Assembly: GCA_025352785.1 (NCBI GenBank)
Contig: JANXSD010000051.1
Span: 1-38,964 of the forward strand
Reading direction: 5' to 3'
Length of the DNA: 38,964 nt
DNA from: Bacteroidota bacterium
GTDB lineage: Bacteria > Bacteroidota > Bacteroidia > AKYH767-A > OLB10
The notes below the pieces were generated by a model. It was not told where the DNA came from. It ran no database searches and worked only from the letters and a program-made list of their open reading frames with translations. Each line of letters starts with the position of its first letter. The stretch's first letter is position 1. Positions 15,355-23,414 of the stretch are shown piece by piece. The position numbers and the translations under genes were made by a program.

Positions 15355-16398
15355 ATGTTCGAAGTAGTTCGTGCATACATCGCAGAAGCAAAAAGTTTTC
15401 AGCCTTCCTCTAAAGAAGAGTTAGAGCAATTCCGATTGCGTTTTATTTCCAAAAAAGGATTACTTGGCGATTTATTTTCTAAGCTGAAAGATGTTGCTGC
15501 TGAAGAAAGAAAAGAGTTTGGGTTATTAGTGAATGAATTAAAACAAGCGGCAGAAGGAAAAATTCTTGAATTCAAGGATGCTTTTGAAACAGAGAGTAGT
15601 ATTGATTTTAAAGGTCAGGATTTAACACTACCTGGCGAGCCACTAAACACAGGATCTTTTCATCCACTTACATTGGTGCGTAAAGAAATCATCAGCATCT
15701 TTTCACGTATTGGTTTCAATGTGAGTGATGGGCCGGAGATCGAAGACGATTGGCATAATTTCTCAGCCTTAAATTTTCCTCCAGAACATCCCGCGCGTGA
15801 TATGCAGGATACTTTTTTTATTGATTTAACACCAGACCAAACAATTTATAATGGATCGCTGGCACTGCGTACGCATACCTCTTCTATACAGGTACGGGTG
15901 ATGGATAAACAAAAGCCTCCTATTAGAACCATTTGTCCGGGAAGAGTGTATCGTAATGAAGCAATTTCTGCTCGTGCACATTGTTTCTTCCATCAAGTGG
16001 AAGGTTTTTATATTGATGAAAAAGTTTCGTTTGCTGATTTAAAACAAACACTTCTTTATTTCGCACAAGAAATGTTTAATGCGGATACAAAAATTCGTTT
16101 ACGTCCTTCGTATTTCCCATTTACTGAACCTTCTGCTGAGATGGATATCTCTTGTCAGATTTGTAAAGGCAGCGGATGTAACGTATGTAAATACAGTGGC
16201 TGGGTAGAAATATTAGGTTGCGGAATGATTGATCCTGCAGTATTAGAAAACGGAAAAATTGACCCTTCTACCTATTCTGGATTTGCTTTCGGAATGGGCA
16301 TTGAAAGAATTGCCATGATGAAATATGCTGTAAATGATCTGCGTATTTTTTCAGATAATGATGTACGCTTTTTACGGAACTTTAAAGGAGTTCTTTAA
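15355..16398 (+). CDS. pheS: Phenylalanine-tRNA ligase alpha subunit
   Basis: 347 residues, full length. It is the catalytic alpha subunit of the alpha2beta2 class II synthetase charging tRNA-Phe. Motifs in order are an N-terminal coiled coil (1-90), DGPEIEDDWHNFSALNFP, class II motif 2 IRTICPGRVYRNEAISARAH, FHQVEGFYID, PSYFPFTEPSAEMDI and motif 3 GFAFGMGIERIAMMKY. A Cys-rich insertion CQICKGSGCNVCK (about 264-276) occupies the position of the small loop seen in many bacterial PheS and could bind zinc. pheT is not in this window. It converges with the S41 protease gene, 12 nt away. Confidence 0.97.
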   Translation: MFEVVRAYIAEAKSFQPSSKEELEQFRLRFISKKGLLGDLFSKLKDVAAEERKEFGLLVNELKQAAEGKILEFKDAFETESSIDFKGQDLTLPGEPLNTGSFHPLTLVRKEIISIFSRIGFNVSDGPEIEDDWHNFSALNFPPEHPARDMQDTFFIDLTPDQTIYNGSLALRTHTSSIQVRVMDKQKPPIRTICPGRVYRNEAISARAHCFFHQVEGFYIDEKVSFADLKQTLLYFAQEMFNADTKIRLRPSYFPFTEPSAEMDISCQICKGSGCNVCKYSGWVEILGCGMIDPAVLENGKIDPSTYSGFAFGMGIERIAMMKYAVNDLRIFSDNDVRFLRNFKGVL

Positions 16399-16410
16399 AA
16401 CAAATCTACG

Positions 16411-18114
16411 TTAGTATTTATTTGCTTTCCCGATCACTTTATACGATCCTTCTCCTTTCAAAATTGAATTGTACAATGTAGGATCACCTAAAACTAATAG
16501 TGCTTCTTTAATGATCGGATCTGTTCGGAACATATATTGATAACGACCTTTGCTAAAATAGTATCGACCAATAATTTCTTGCTCCAACATCAATTTGATT
16601 TCCGGTTTAAAAGTGATCAAATCCTCATCCTTATTATGCATGATTTTTTTTCCTAAACCCGTTAATTCATTACTCACATTTGCATAGTATTTATCTTTAA
16701 TTGCAGTCTCTTTTAAATCGTTAAAGGCAATCTCCGTTTGCGTGGTGTAATCGTAATTTTTAGCATCCACATATTGTACAAACTCTTTGTATTCCTCATC
16801 TGTTAATTTAAAATTTTCAGCAGGTGCTATACTTAATTTTTTAGAACGATAAAGTGATGCATAATCAAATATCAAAAGACGATGGTATAAACTTTTCGCA
16901 ATATTACTGGTATCAAAAGGAGCTATGTAACGATCTGGATAAACTGCGCTTGCATCATAAACGGTACGTCCATTTTTTGTTTTGAATTCTTTAATAATGG
17001 AGTCTGGTAATTCTTCCATGTTACCTTCTTCACCACGATGTGTATACACTTTTGTCTGAACACATCTTCCACTTGCTGTATAATATTTTGCAACAGTAAC
17101 TTTCAACTGACAATTATAACTCAATGGACGTGTTTGTTGCACTAAACCTTTACCATAACTACGCTGACCAATTACAACACCTCGATCCACATCTTGAAAA
17201 TTTCCTGCAGTAATTTCACTCGCAGAAGCAGAATGCTTATCTACTAAAACGGCAACGCGAATTTGATTATCGAGCGGAAGCGCTTTAGTAACATATTCAT
17301 TATTGGAGCTACTTAATTTCCCTTTTTGAGTAACTAATAATTGATCCTTATCAATAAAGAGATTCAGAATATTTACTGATTCTTCCAGCAAACCACCCCC
17401 ATTACCACGAAGGTCAAATACCAATGATTTTATCTTAGGATTTTTCTTCAACTCCACTAAAGCATCATGCACTTCGCTATAACAATTCTGTAAAAATTTA
17501 TCGAGTTTAATATATCCCGTGCTATCATTTAGCATGCAATAATAAGGTACATTGTTCACTTTCACATCTGCACGTACAATTGATTTTTCAATCATTTGTA
17601 ACTCGCCAATTCTAGCAACACTTAGCTTTATTGTTGTACCACTTTGACCTTTTAATAGCTCATCAACTTCTTCTGCTGAAAGTCCTTTTAGGGATTTTCC
17701 ACCCACCGCTACAATAACATCCCCGGCACGTAAATCAGCTTTTTGAGCTGGGTAACTATCTAACACATCTAAAACAATAACACTATCACCTGTTCGAAAA
17801 GAACTAGCTCCAATTCCACCATACTCAGCACTAACATGTTTGATACGATAATCTTCGATCTCTGATTCAGGGTAATAATTGGTATAAGGATCCAGATTTG
17901 TAAGCATTCCGTTGATACCTGTTTTCATTAAATTACCTGGATTCACATCATCCACATAATAATGGTTCACTTCACGATAAACGTTAGCGAAAATTTCTAG
18001 TTGTTTTCCATATTCGAAAAAGTCATTGCCAAATCCCCAACTAATTACCGCAAATGGGATAAGCATGAAAGGAATTAACCACCTTCTATTCAACGATTTT
18101 AACTTACTGATCAT
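16411..18114 (-). CDS. S41 family carboxy-terminal processing protease (CtpA/Prc type)
   Basis: 567 residues. An N-terminal membrane anchor or signal (WLIPFMLIPFAVISW) exports it. A PDZ domain lies at about 88-175 (AEYGGIGASSF to SVARIG). The S41 protease core follows, with FDLRGNGGGLLEESVNI, the catalytic-Ser region KHSASASEITAGNFQD (Ser within residues 295-299) and the general-base Lys322 in SYGKGLVQQ. Residues about 400-567 are a helical C-terminal extension typical of Bacteroidota members. The family cleaves C-terminal tails of envelope proteins. A -7 box TATCTTTG lies at 18153-18146, 31 nt before the ATG. Confidence 0.94.
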   Translation of the reverse strand: MISKLKSLNRRWLIPFMLIPFAVISWGFGNDFFEYGKQLEIFANVYREVNHYYVDDVNPGNLMKTGINGMLTNLDPYTNYYPESEIEDYRIKHVSAEYGGIGASSFRTGDSVIVLDVLDSYPAQKADLRAGDVIVAVGGKSLKGLSAEEVDELLKGQSGTTIKLSVARIGELQMIEKSIVRADVKVNNVPYYCMLNDSTGYIKLDKFLQNCYSEVHDALVELKKNPKIKSLVFDLRGNGGGLLEESVNILNLFIDKDQLLVTQKGKLSSSNNEYVTKALPLDNQIRVAVLVDKHSASASEITAGNFQDVDRGVVIGQRSYGKGLVQQTRPLSYNCQLKVTVAKYYTASGRCVQTKVYTHRGEEGNMEELPDSIIKEFKTKNGRTVYDASAVYPDRYIAPFDTSNIAKSLYHRLLIFDYASLYRSKKLSIAPAENFKLTDEEYKEFVQYVDAKNYDYTTQTEIAFNDLKETAIKDKYYANVSNELTGLGKKIMHNKDEDLITFKPEIKLMLEQEIIGRYYFSKGRYQYMFRTDPIIKEALLVLGDPTLYNSILKGEGSYKVIGKANKY

Positions 18115-18145
18115 ATTTTATTTTAATAAAGGCTTAAAAGCTGCT

Positions 18146-18153
18146 CAAAGATA
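18146..18153 (-). promoter_or_regulatory. Promoter -7 box of the S41 protease (TATCTTTG)
   Basis: TATCTTTG on the minus strand, 31 nt before the ATG at 18114. No TTG at the ideal -33 position. Confidence 0.45.
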
Positions 18154-18298
18154 TAAATCCACAACGTATAAAATTAATGTTTTCCATTGTGTAATTAACA
18201 ATTCGATGCGGATTATTAACTGCTTAAGATACCTTCCAACTGAAACTAAAATCCGATATTAATATTGCCTTTACAGCGAAATTGGTCTGCAATAAAAA

Positions 18299-18325
18299 AA
18301 AGTCTCACCCAAAAGGTGAGACTTT
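18299..18325 (-). terminator. Intrinsic terminator of the ECF sigma gene
   Basis: AAAGTCTCACC (18299-18309), loop CAAAA, GGTGAGACTTT (18315-18325). On the minus strand the stem is followed by a run of about eight T (18300-18293), a classic terminator about 22 nt after the sigma-factor stop codon at 18348. Confidence 0.85.
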
Positions 18326-18347
18326 ATCAACCTATACCTACCCCATT

Positions 18348-18875
18348 TTAATTAATTGAATAACCATAACGTGTTCCGTATGATTGGAGTGTTTGTTTTA
18401 GCTTTTGTCGTGCAACGTGAATTCTAATTTTGACCGTTCCAAGTGGAACGGCGAGATAGTTAGCAATCTCATCGTATTTGTACCCTTGATAGCTCAACAA
18501 AAATGGTGTTTTCAAATTATCTGAAAGTGCATTGATGGCATTTGTCAAGTCCTTCATTACCAATCTACTTTCCCCATCATTACGGGTGGTATTACTTGCA
18601 TAATTTAAATGGAATTGATTTTCAGTATCATCGCTAAAAATATTCCCTTTTACAAACCTCCTATAATTGTTGATGAAAACATTTTTCATGATCGTGTAAA
18701 GCCAACCTTTTAAGTTCGTCCCATCTTCAAATTTATCTTTATTTACAAATGCTTTTAACATGGTTTCTTGAACTAAATCATTTGCGTCTTCAGGGTCTTG
18801 CGTTAGCTTAAGCGCATACCCTCGAAGTGGTTTGTAATTCTCTTTTACTTTGAAATTGAATTCTAATTGTGTCAT
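18348..18875 (-). CDS. ECF-type RNA polymerase sigma factor
   Basis: 175 residues with the two ECF regions. Region 2 reads YKPLRGYALKLTQDPEDAND then LVQETMLKAF and LKGWLYTIMKNVFINNYRR. A short linker leads to region 4, LSDNLKTPFLLSYQGYKYDE then IANYLAVPLGTVKIRIHVAR. No anti-sigma gene is adjacent, unusual for membrane-regulated ECFs and suggesting transcriptional control instead. Similar sigma genes accompany MerR/CarH-like regulators, photolyases and carotenoid genes in Bacteroidota, which fits the neighbourhood here. A housekeeping -7 box (TAACTTTG, 18913-18906) and an inverted repeat (18942-18973) lie in the 308-nt region shared with folE. Confidence 0.9.
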   Translation of the reverse strand: MTQLEFNFKVKENYKPLRGYALKLTQDPEDANDLVQETMLKAFVNKDKFEDGTNLKGWLYTIMKNVFINNYRRFVKGNIFSDDTENQFHLNYASNTTRNDGESRLVMKDLTNAINALSDNLKTPFLLSYQGYKYDEIANYLAVPLGTVKIRIHVARQKLKQTLQSYGTRYGYSIN

Positions 18876-18905
18876 GATGTTTAAGTATTAGTCTTATTCC
18901 TTCAA

Positions 18906-18973
18906 CAAAGTTACGGGATTAAGTTATTAGAAAACTAATTTTTGTTTAATTATTTAGTAATAATGTTAAACAA
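18906..18973 (-). promoter_or_regulatory. Promoter and operator-like repeat of the sigma gene
   Basis: On the minus strand TAACTTTG (18913-18906) matches the -7 consensus, 30 nt before the sigma ATG. Further upstream TTGTTTAA (18942-18949) and TTAAACAA (18966-18973) form an 8-bp inverted repeat with a 16-nt spacer. The same GTTTAA half-site appears in the folE promoter, making it a candidate site for the local MerR regulator or the ECF factor. This is inference from position and sequence. Confidence 0.45.
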
Positions 18974-19110
18974 GATATAATGCGCTGAATATCTAATACA
19001 AAACTTTATTTATTGATAATTGAACAATATAGGAGCCATTTATAAGATGAGAAAAAAAATACACATATTGTTTCTATTTATCCATTTAACGTTTAATATA
19101 ATATTAGATA

Positions 19111-19139
19111 TGTTAAACAGTTTAACACACTATGTGTTA
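19111..19139. promoter_or_regulatory. Two overlapping 7-3-7 inverted repeats upstream of folE
   Basis: TGTTAAA-CAG-TTTAACA (19111-19127) overlaps TAACACA-CTA-TGTGTTA (19123-19139), both perfect, with centres 12 bp apart. They end 44 nt before the folE ATG. A related TTTAACGTTTAA block sits at about 19085-19096. The arrangement looks like a dimeric operator in the folE promoter. The protein that binds is not proven. Confidence 0.5.
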
Positions 19140-19183
19140 TTAGACCATTATCCATACTTTAACCTAATAACCTCCAATCAATC

Positions 19184-19924
19184 ATGAAAACCGACTTAGG
19201 AAAGAACAAAAACCACTATTCACTTCCTTCAACAGTAACATTAGCTACAGAAGAAAAAGAGGAAATAATGAATGGTTCTTCCTTTATACTTGAGGAATTG
19301 CTTATGCATAAAAGCGATAATAATAAGGTTTCAATCCGAAACAATTCCCTGACATTGAGTGCTACTGAAAAACTAGAACGGATTAAAAATCATATTCATG
19401 GAATCATGACTACTCTTGGTTTGGACATGACAGATGATAGCTTACGTGATACGCCGTTAAGAGTGGCCAAAATGTATCTTAATGAAACTTTTAGTGGATT
19501 GGATACTGCTAACGAACCAAAACTAACTTTATTCAACAATGATTATCAATACACACAAATGTTGCTCGTAAAAGATATTACGATTCATTCTACATGTGAA
19601 CATCACCTGGTTCCCTTTTATGGCAAAGCCCACATTGCTTATTTTTCAAGTGGAAAAGTTATCGGCTTATCAAAATTAAATCGTGTTGCTAAATATTTTT
19701 CAAGCAGACCACAAGTACAAGAACGATTAACTGTGGAAATATCGAATGCGTTAAAACAAGCATTGGGAACAGAGGATATTGCAATTGTAATTGAAGCGAA
19801 CCATTTATGTGTATCCTCTAGGGGTGCTCAAGATGCAAATAGCAGCACAACAACGGCAGAATATTCAGGTAAGTTTTTAAATTATGATATTCGAAATGAA
19901 TTTCTTTCGCATTTGAAAAAATAG
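19184..19924 (+). CDS. folE: GTP cyclohydrolase I
   Basis: 246 residues. The enzyme converts GTP to 7,8-dihydroneopterin triphosphate, the first step to folates and tetrahydropterins. Zinc ligands are Cys138 and His141 in STCEHHLVPFYGKAH, and Cys209 in NHLCVSSRGAQ. RVAKYFSSRPQVQERLT forms the substrate pocket. The catalytic domain starts near residue 60. The first 60 residues (Lys/Asn/Ser-rich) are an extension not seen in E. coli FolE, although an internal Met29 could be an alternative start. Divergent from the sigma gene and convergent with the CarH-like regulator (12 nt). In this context it may supply folate or pterin for the photolyase antenna (inference). Confidence 0.95.
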   Translation: MKTDLGKNKNHYSLPSTVTLATEEKEEIMNGSSFILEELLMHKSDNNKVSIRNNSLTLSATEKLERIKNHIHGIMTTLGLDMTDDSLRDTPLRVAKMYLNETFSGLDTANEPKLTLFNNDYQYTQMLLVKDITIHSTCEHHLVPFYGKAHIAYFSSGKVIGLSKLNRVAKYFSSRPQVQERLTVEISNALKQALGTEDIAIVIEANHLCVSSRGAQDANSSTTTAEYSGKFLNYDIRNEFLSHLKK

Positions 19925-19936
19925 GAAGAATGATTG

Positions 19937-20827
19937 TTAATTTAATCGCAAGTAAATTAACAAATCAACCAACTCTTGAATCGAATATATAAAGCGAACA
20001 TTACTGGGCAGTTGAATATTCGCGTTAAAAATTTGAGTTCCTGAAATAAGAATAGTTGTTTTTGGGAAATTCTTTCCTAATTTATTTGCTACCGCTAAAG
20101 GTGTTTGCTTTGGAATTGCGGCAGTGAGAACAGTTAAAATATAATCAGCTTTATAAACTTGCATGATGGAAGCTAAATCATCCATCGGTAAATTAACCCC
20201 AAGATAACTGGTATGATGACCATGTGATCGGATCAGATAATTAGCAAATAACAATCCTATTTCATGCGATTCATTAGAAGGCAAAAACAAAATAAATTTT
20301 TTTGATGCAGGATTTAAATTCTTTGGTTGAGAGTCACAAGCTACAAATAATTTTTGACGAATTAAATTTGTAATGAAATGCTCATAAGCAGGATTGATTG
20401 CTCCAGTTTGCCAAAGAACTCCAATGCGTAATAAAAAAGGAAAAATAATATCTAAATAGGTTCTTTCAATTCCATATTGCAAAATATTAGAAGAAAGAAT
20501 TTTTTCATACGCCACTTCATCAAGACTCAACATGGCACTTGTTAGGGATTCAACATGAACTATTTTATCGGTTGTTTCATGGCTAAGTTCTAATACTAAA
20601 GTATCAAGAACCTCTTTCGACATTTTCGTAATCTTTGAAATCTTATGTCCTTGACGATTGAGCATTGCGACACTCAACAACAATTTAATATCCTCATCAT
20701 CATAATAACGAATATTGGTTGCAGTACGCTTAGGTTGTGGAATTCCATATCGTTGTTCCCAAATACGTAGTGTATGTGGTTTGATACCCGTGAGGGCTTC
20801 AACATCTTTTATTGAGAAATGATTCAT
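19937..20827 (-). CDS. MerR-family regulator with cobalamin-binding domain (CarH/LitR-like)
   Basis: 296 residues. The MerR winged helix is at 1-70 (FSIKDVEALTGIKPHTLRIW, then EQRYGIPQP). A helical bundle contains W139-x9-E149-H150 (LWQTGAINPAYEHF), the CarH signature packing over adenosylcobalamin. A Rossmann-like B12-binding domain at about 177-296 has E186-S-H188-E-I-G (the ExHxxG cobalt-ligating motif) and SYLGVNLPMDDL. In Thermus and Myxococcus, CarH-type proteins with AdoCbl repress in the dark and release DNA on light. All key residues are kept, so photoreception is plausible. It lies downstream of a 112-residue gene on the same strand and next to folE. Confidence 0.88.
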   Translation of the reverse strand: MNHFSIKDVEALTGIKPHTLRIWEQRYGIPQPKRTATNIRYYDDEDIKLLLSVAMLNRQGHKISKITKMSKEVLDTLVLELSHETTDKIVHVESLTSAMLSLDEVAYEKILSSNILQYGIERTYLDIIFPFLLRIGVLWQTGAINPAYEHFITNLIRQKLFVACDSQPKNLNPASKKFILFLPSNESHEIGLLFANYLIRSHGHHTSYLGVNLPMDDLASIMQVYKADYILTVLTAAIPKQTPLAVANKLGKNFPKTTILISGTQIFNANIQLPSNVRFIYSIQELVDLLIYLRLN

Positions 20828-20895
20828 TAGTAATTTTTCCGATGGACTACTTTAAACGGAGGTCATGTTTGCCATGGATTCTGATAAATAACATA

Positions 20896-21234
20896 TTATC
20901 CTATATAAAGTTTTCGCATCACCACTTTTATTAACTCACGCTGTAAGATAACTTCAGCGGTACGTTTTGGATCCGCACAACCGGAACGTGGAGGGAGTAA
21001 ATGCTCTGGCACATCAATACCATATAACAGCGAAGATAAGCGGTTGGAATCAGTCTTGCAGCAAACTTTTATAAAGTCGCACAATTGATCTACATAATTG
21101 TAAAAATTAACTGGAAGTTGTTCATTAAATTGCAGATCATAGTTAAACCGATCAAAATCCTTTATTGTTTGATCGGCCATCATCCTCAAAAATGCAAGGT
21201 CATATCGGTATTTTTCTAACTCGGTAGAATCCAT
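20896..21234 (-). CDS. Unrecognised small protein upstream of the CarH-like regulator
   Basis: 112 residues beginning MDSTELEKYRYDLAFLRMMA. I do not recognise a domain. It appears soluble and helical, with three Cys in the middle (LCDFIKVCCKTD, about residues 52-60) and a fourth in PPRSGCADPK, then a basic amphipathic C-terminus (ILQRELIKVVMRKLYIG). It lies 68 nt upstream of the merR gene on the same strand and so probably shares its transcript. It is divergent from the beta-barrel/photolyase operon. Its position suggests a role in the same response. The coding signal is good and the ATG is unambiguous. Confidence 0.7.
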   Translation of the reverse strand: MDSTELEKYRYDLAFLRMMADQTIKDFDRFNYDLQFNEQLPVNFYNYVDQLCDFIKVCCKTDSNRLSSLLYGIDVPEHLLPPRSGCADPKRTAEVILQRELIKVVMRKLYIG

Positions 21235-21318
21235 TTTGTAACTTGATAGTATCTGAACAAAATTAATTGATTGCAGGATATAAATAATTTATTATAGATT
21301 TAAAAATTGTCCGCAATA

Positions 21319-21415
21319 GTAAATTAAATTTACCAGTCATAAAAAATAGAATATCAAAATAAACCAACTATGAAACCCCTGAAATTGTTTATTTGAATCG
21401 CTTACTGTACATTTG
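21319..21415 (+). promoter_or_regulatory. Promoter of the beta-barrel - epimerase - photolyase operon
   Basis: TTG (21385-21387), a 20-nt spacer, then TACATTTG (21408-21415) fits the Bacteroidota -33/-7 consensus, about 59 nt before the TTG start at 21474. TGTACA (21406-21411) overlaps the -7 box, and TnTACA is the kind of half-site reported for CarH proteins. An inverted repeat GTAAAT-TAA-ATTTAC lies at 21319-21333, in the divergent region shared with the 112-residue gene. Regulator binding is inference. Confidence 0.5.
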
Positions 21416-21473
21416 ATTTTTACATACTTTATATCAGTAACTTTCGTTTTAACACGCATAAAAAACTTAACAA

Positions 21474-22469
21474 TTGCCAAAACATCATCCTACATTAATT
21501 AAATATTTCGTAATTATTTTATTAATGTATAACACTACCAATTTGTATGCACAGGAATATCGCCCTCATCCATTATTATCATCCATGTGGCAAGCCGATG
21601 TTGAATATCTTGCTCCAAGTCAAGTGGAAGATACAACTATTAAAAATGGTTTTACCGGTGGCTCATTTAATTTTCGATTACCTCTTTTCACAGGTAAAGA
21701 CTGGCTAAGTGCGGATGGGGGGAAACCTTTTATTGCGGTGTTAGCACAAGCGGGAGCAACTGCGCGTCAAACTGAAATCAATTATATTGAGCCTTCTCGA
21801 TTATTAACAAATGCCAAACTTAGTGTAACAGGTTTAATTGCTACTGGGGCAAGTAGTTTACGTAATCTATTTCTTGTTCAATTAAGTACTTCATTACCAA
21901 CAGAGAATTTTTGGTTTAAACCTGAATTTATTCGTATTAATGGATCTCTAATTTGGAGAAAACTCTATCACAATAATCGATTTTGGCATACATTAGGAAT
22001 TACATACAGTCCCTTATCAGGACGAGATTATCCCTTGCCAGTAATTGGCGGTGGTTATAAGATAAATAAAGAAAATCAAATTCAATTTACCTTTCCTTTT
22101 AATTCAGCCTATACACACAAGTTTAGCAATAAATTTAGTTTGAGTTTGAAAGTGAATTCCAATGGAAGCTACAATTATCTAAAACCTGACACACTACATG
22201 TTCATGATCCATTAGTTTATCGGCAACGTTTCCAAAAATTTAGTATCGTAGGAAGATATTATACCGATCGTCATGTTGTTTTATCACCTGAAATTGGTTT
22301 CGTTGGTAGATCCAGAATGATGTTAGATGAAGTGAAAAGTAAACAAGCAGCCACTTTCTATTTCAAACTTTCCCTACAAGTAAGATTTGGTAAACGACCA
22401 GCTGCATCACCGATATTGAATTTTGATCCGGGTGATTCGGGATTCGATCCAAATTATCTTCTAGAATAA
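21474..22469 (+). CDS. Predicted outer-membrane beta-barrel protein (DUF6268-like)
   Basis: 331 residues. The start must be TTG at 21474, because a stop precedes it by one codon and only this start yields a full signal peptide (LIKYFVIILLMYNTTNLYAQ). The mature protein alternates polar and hydrophobic residues in repeated strands (SFNFRLPLFTG, NQIQFTFPF, KFSLSLKVNSNG, ATFYFKLSLQVRFGKR), as in outer-membrane barrels. It resembles the DUF6268 group. Ligand or function unknown. First gene of the operon, with 36 nt to the epimerase gene. A barrel leading a photolyase operon is not an obvious partner. Confidence 0.7.
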   Translation: MPKHHPTLIKYFVIILLMYNTTNLYAQEYRPHPLLSSMWQADVEYLAPSQVEDTTIKNGFTGGSFNFRLPLFTGKDWLSADGGKPFIAVLAQAGATARQTEINYIEPSRLLTNAKLSVTGLIATGASSLRNLFLVQLSTSLPTENFWFKPEFIRINGSLIWRKLYHNNRFWHTLGITYSPLSGRDYPLPVIGGGYKINKENQIQFTFPFNSAYTHKFSNKFSLSLKVNSNGSYNYLKPDTLHVHDPLVYRQRFQKFSIVGRYYTDRHVVLSPEIGFVGRSRMMLDEVKSKQAATFYFKLSLQVRFGKRPAASPILNFDPGDSGFDPNYLLE

Positions 22470-22505
22470 AACTTTTTAAGTAGTTGTTTGTTTATCAAAA
22501 TAGAA

Positions 22506-23414
22506 ATGATGAATCAAAAACCTCACATACTTATTGCTGGTGGAACTGGATTAATCGGTAGCCGACTTACAACTTTATTGCTAGAAGAAGGTTTCCAGGT
22601 TAGTTATTTAAGTCGTGAAGCAAAAACAAAAAATGGAATTCCTACATATCAATGGAATCCAGCAACAAAAACTCTCGATGCATCAGCATTAGTCGGGATA
22701 ACTCATATTGTAAATCTTGCTGGAGAGTCAATTGCAGGTTCACGTTGGAGTGATTCATTCAAAGAAAAAATTATTAAAAGTAGGTTAGATGCTTCTGCAA
22801 CTTTATTAAATGCTTTACTATCGAATGAAAATAATGTTAAAGCAATAATTGGTTCTTCTGCGATTGGAATTTATGGTGATCGCTCTGATGAATTGCTATT
22901 TGAAGAAAGCAAATCAGGAAATGGATTTCTATCCGAAACGGTTATAAAATGGGAATCTAGTTACGATCACTTTCCAATACGCAAAGTTTTATTAAGAACA
23001 GGAATTGTACTTTCAAAAAATGGTGGTGCTTTAGTTCCAATGGCAACACCAATTAAATTTGGAATAACTCCACTATTAGGTTCAGGAAAGCAATACATGA
23101 GCTGGATACATATCGATGATATTTGTAAAATGTATATTCATGCAATAAGAAATGAATCAATGGTAGGCGTTTATAATGCGGTAGCGCCAACAGCAATTCA
23201 TCATCATGCATTTATGCTTTCACTACGATCAGTAATTAATAAAATAAGTATCCCAATTCCAATACCCTCATTTCTATTAAACATCATGATGGGAGAACAA
23301 AAGTCAATTGTTTTAGATAGCATCAATGCCTCTGCAAACAAAATTATTAAAAGTGGTTATGAATTTCATTTTACAAACCTTGATATAGCGTTAGATGAAA
23401 TCTATGCAAAGTAA
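22506..23414 (+). CDS. TIGR01777 family epimerase (SDR fold)
   Basis: 302 residues from ATG 22506 (a TTG six codons upstream is in frame but unneeded). The extended SDR fold has the NAD(P) motif GGTGLIGSRLTTLL, then IVNLAGESIAGSRW and GSSAIGIYGDR, where the usual YxxxK is modified as in this family. A C-terminal DUF1731 segment contains NIMMGEQKSIVLDS and GYEFHFTNLDIAL. The substrate is unknown; members are often next to photolyase or carotenoid genes in light-regulated clusters. Its end overlaps the photolyase start by 20 nt, indicating translational coupling. Confidence 0.9.
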   Translation: MMNQKPHILIAGGTGLIGSRLTTLLLEEGFQVSYLSREAKTKNGIPTYQWNPATKTLDASALVGITHIVNLAGESIAGSRWSDSFKEKIIKSRLDASATLLNALLSNENNVKAIIGSSAIGIYGDRSDELLFEESKSGNGFLSETVIKWESSYDHFPIRKVLLRTGIVLSKNGGALVPMATPIKFGITPLLGSGKQYMSWIHIDDICKMYIHAIRNESMVGVYNAVAPTAIHHHAFMLSLRSVINKISIPIPIPSFLLNIMMGEQKSIVLDSINASANKIIKSGYEFHFTNLDIALDEIYAK

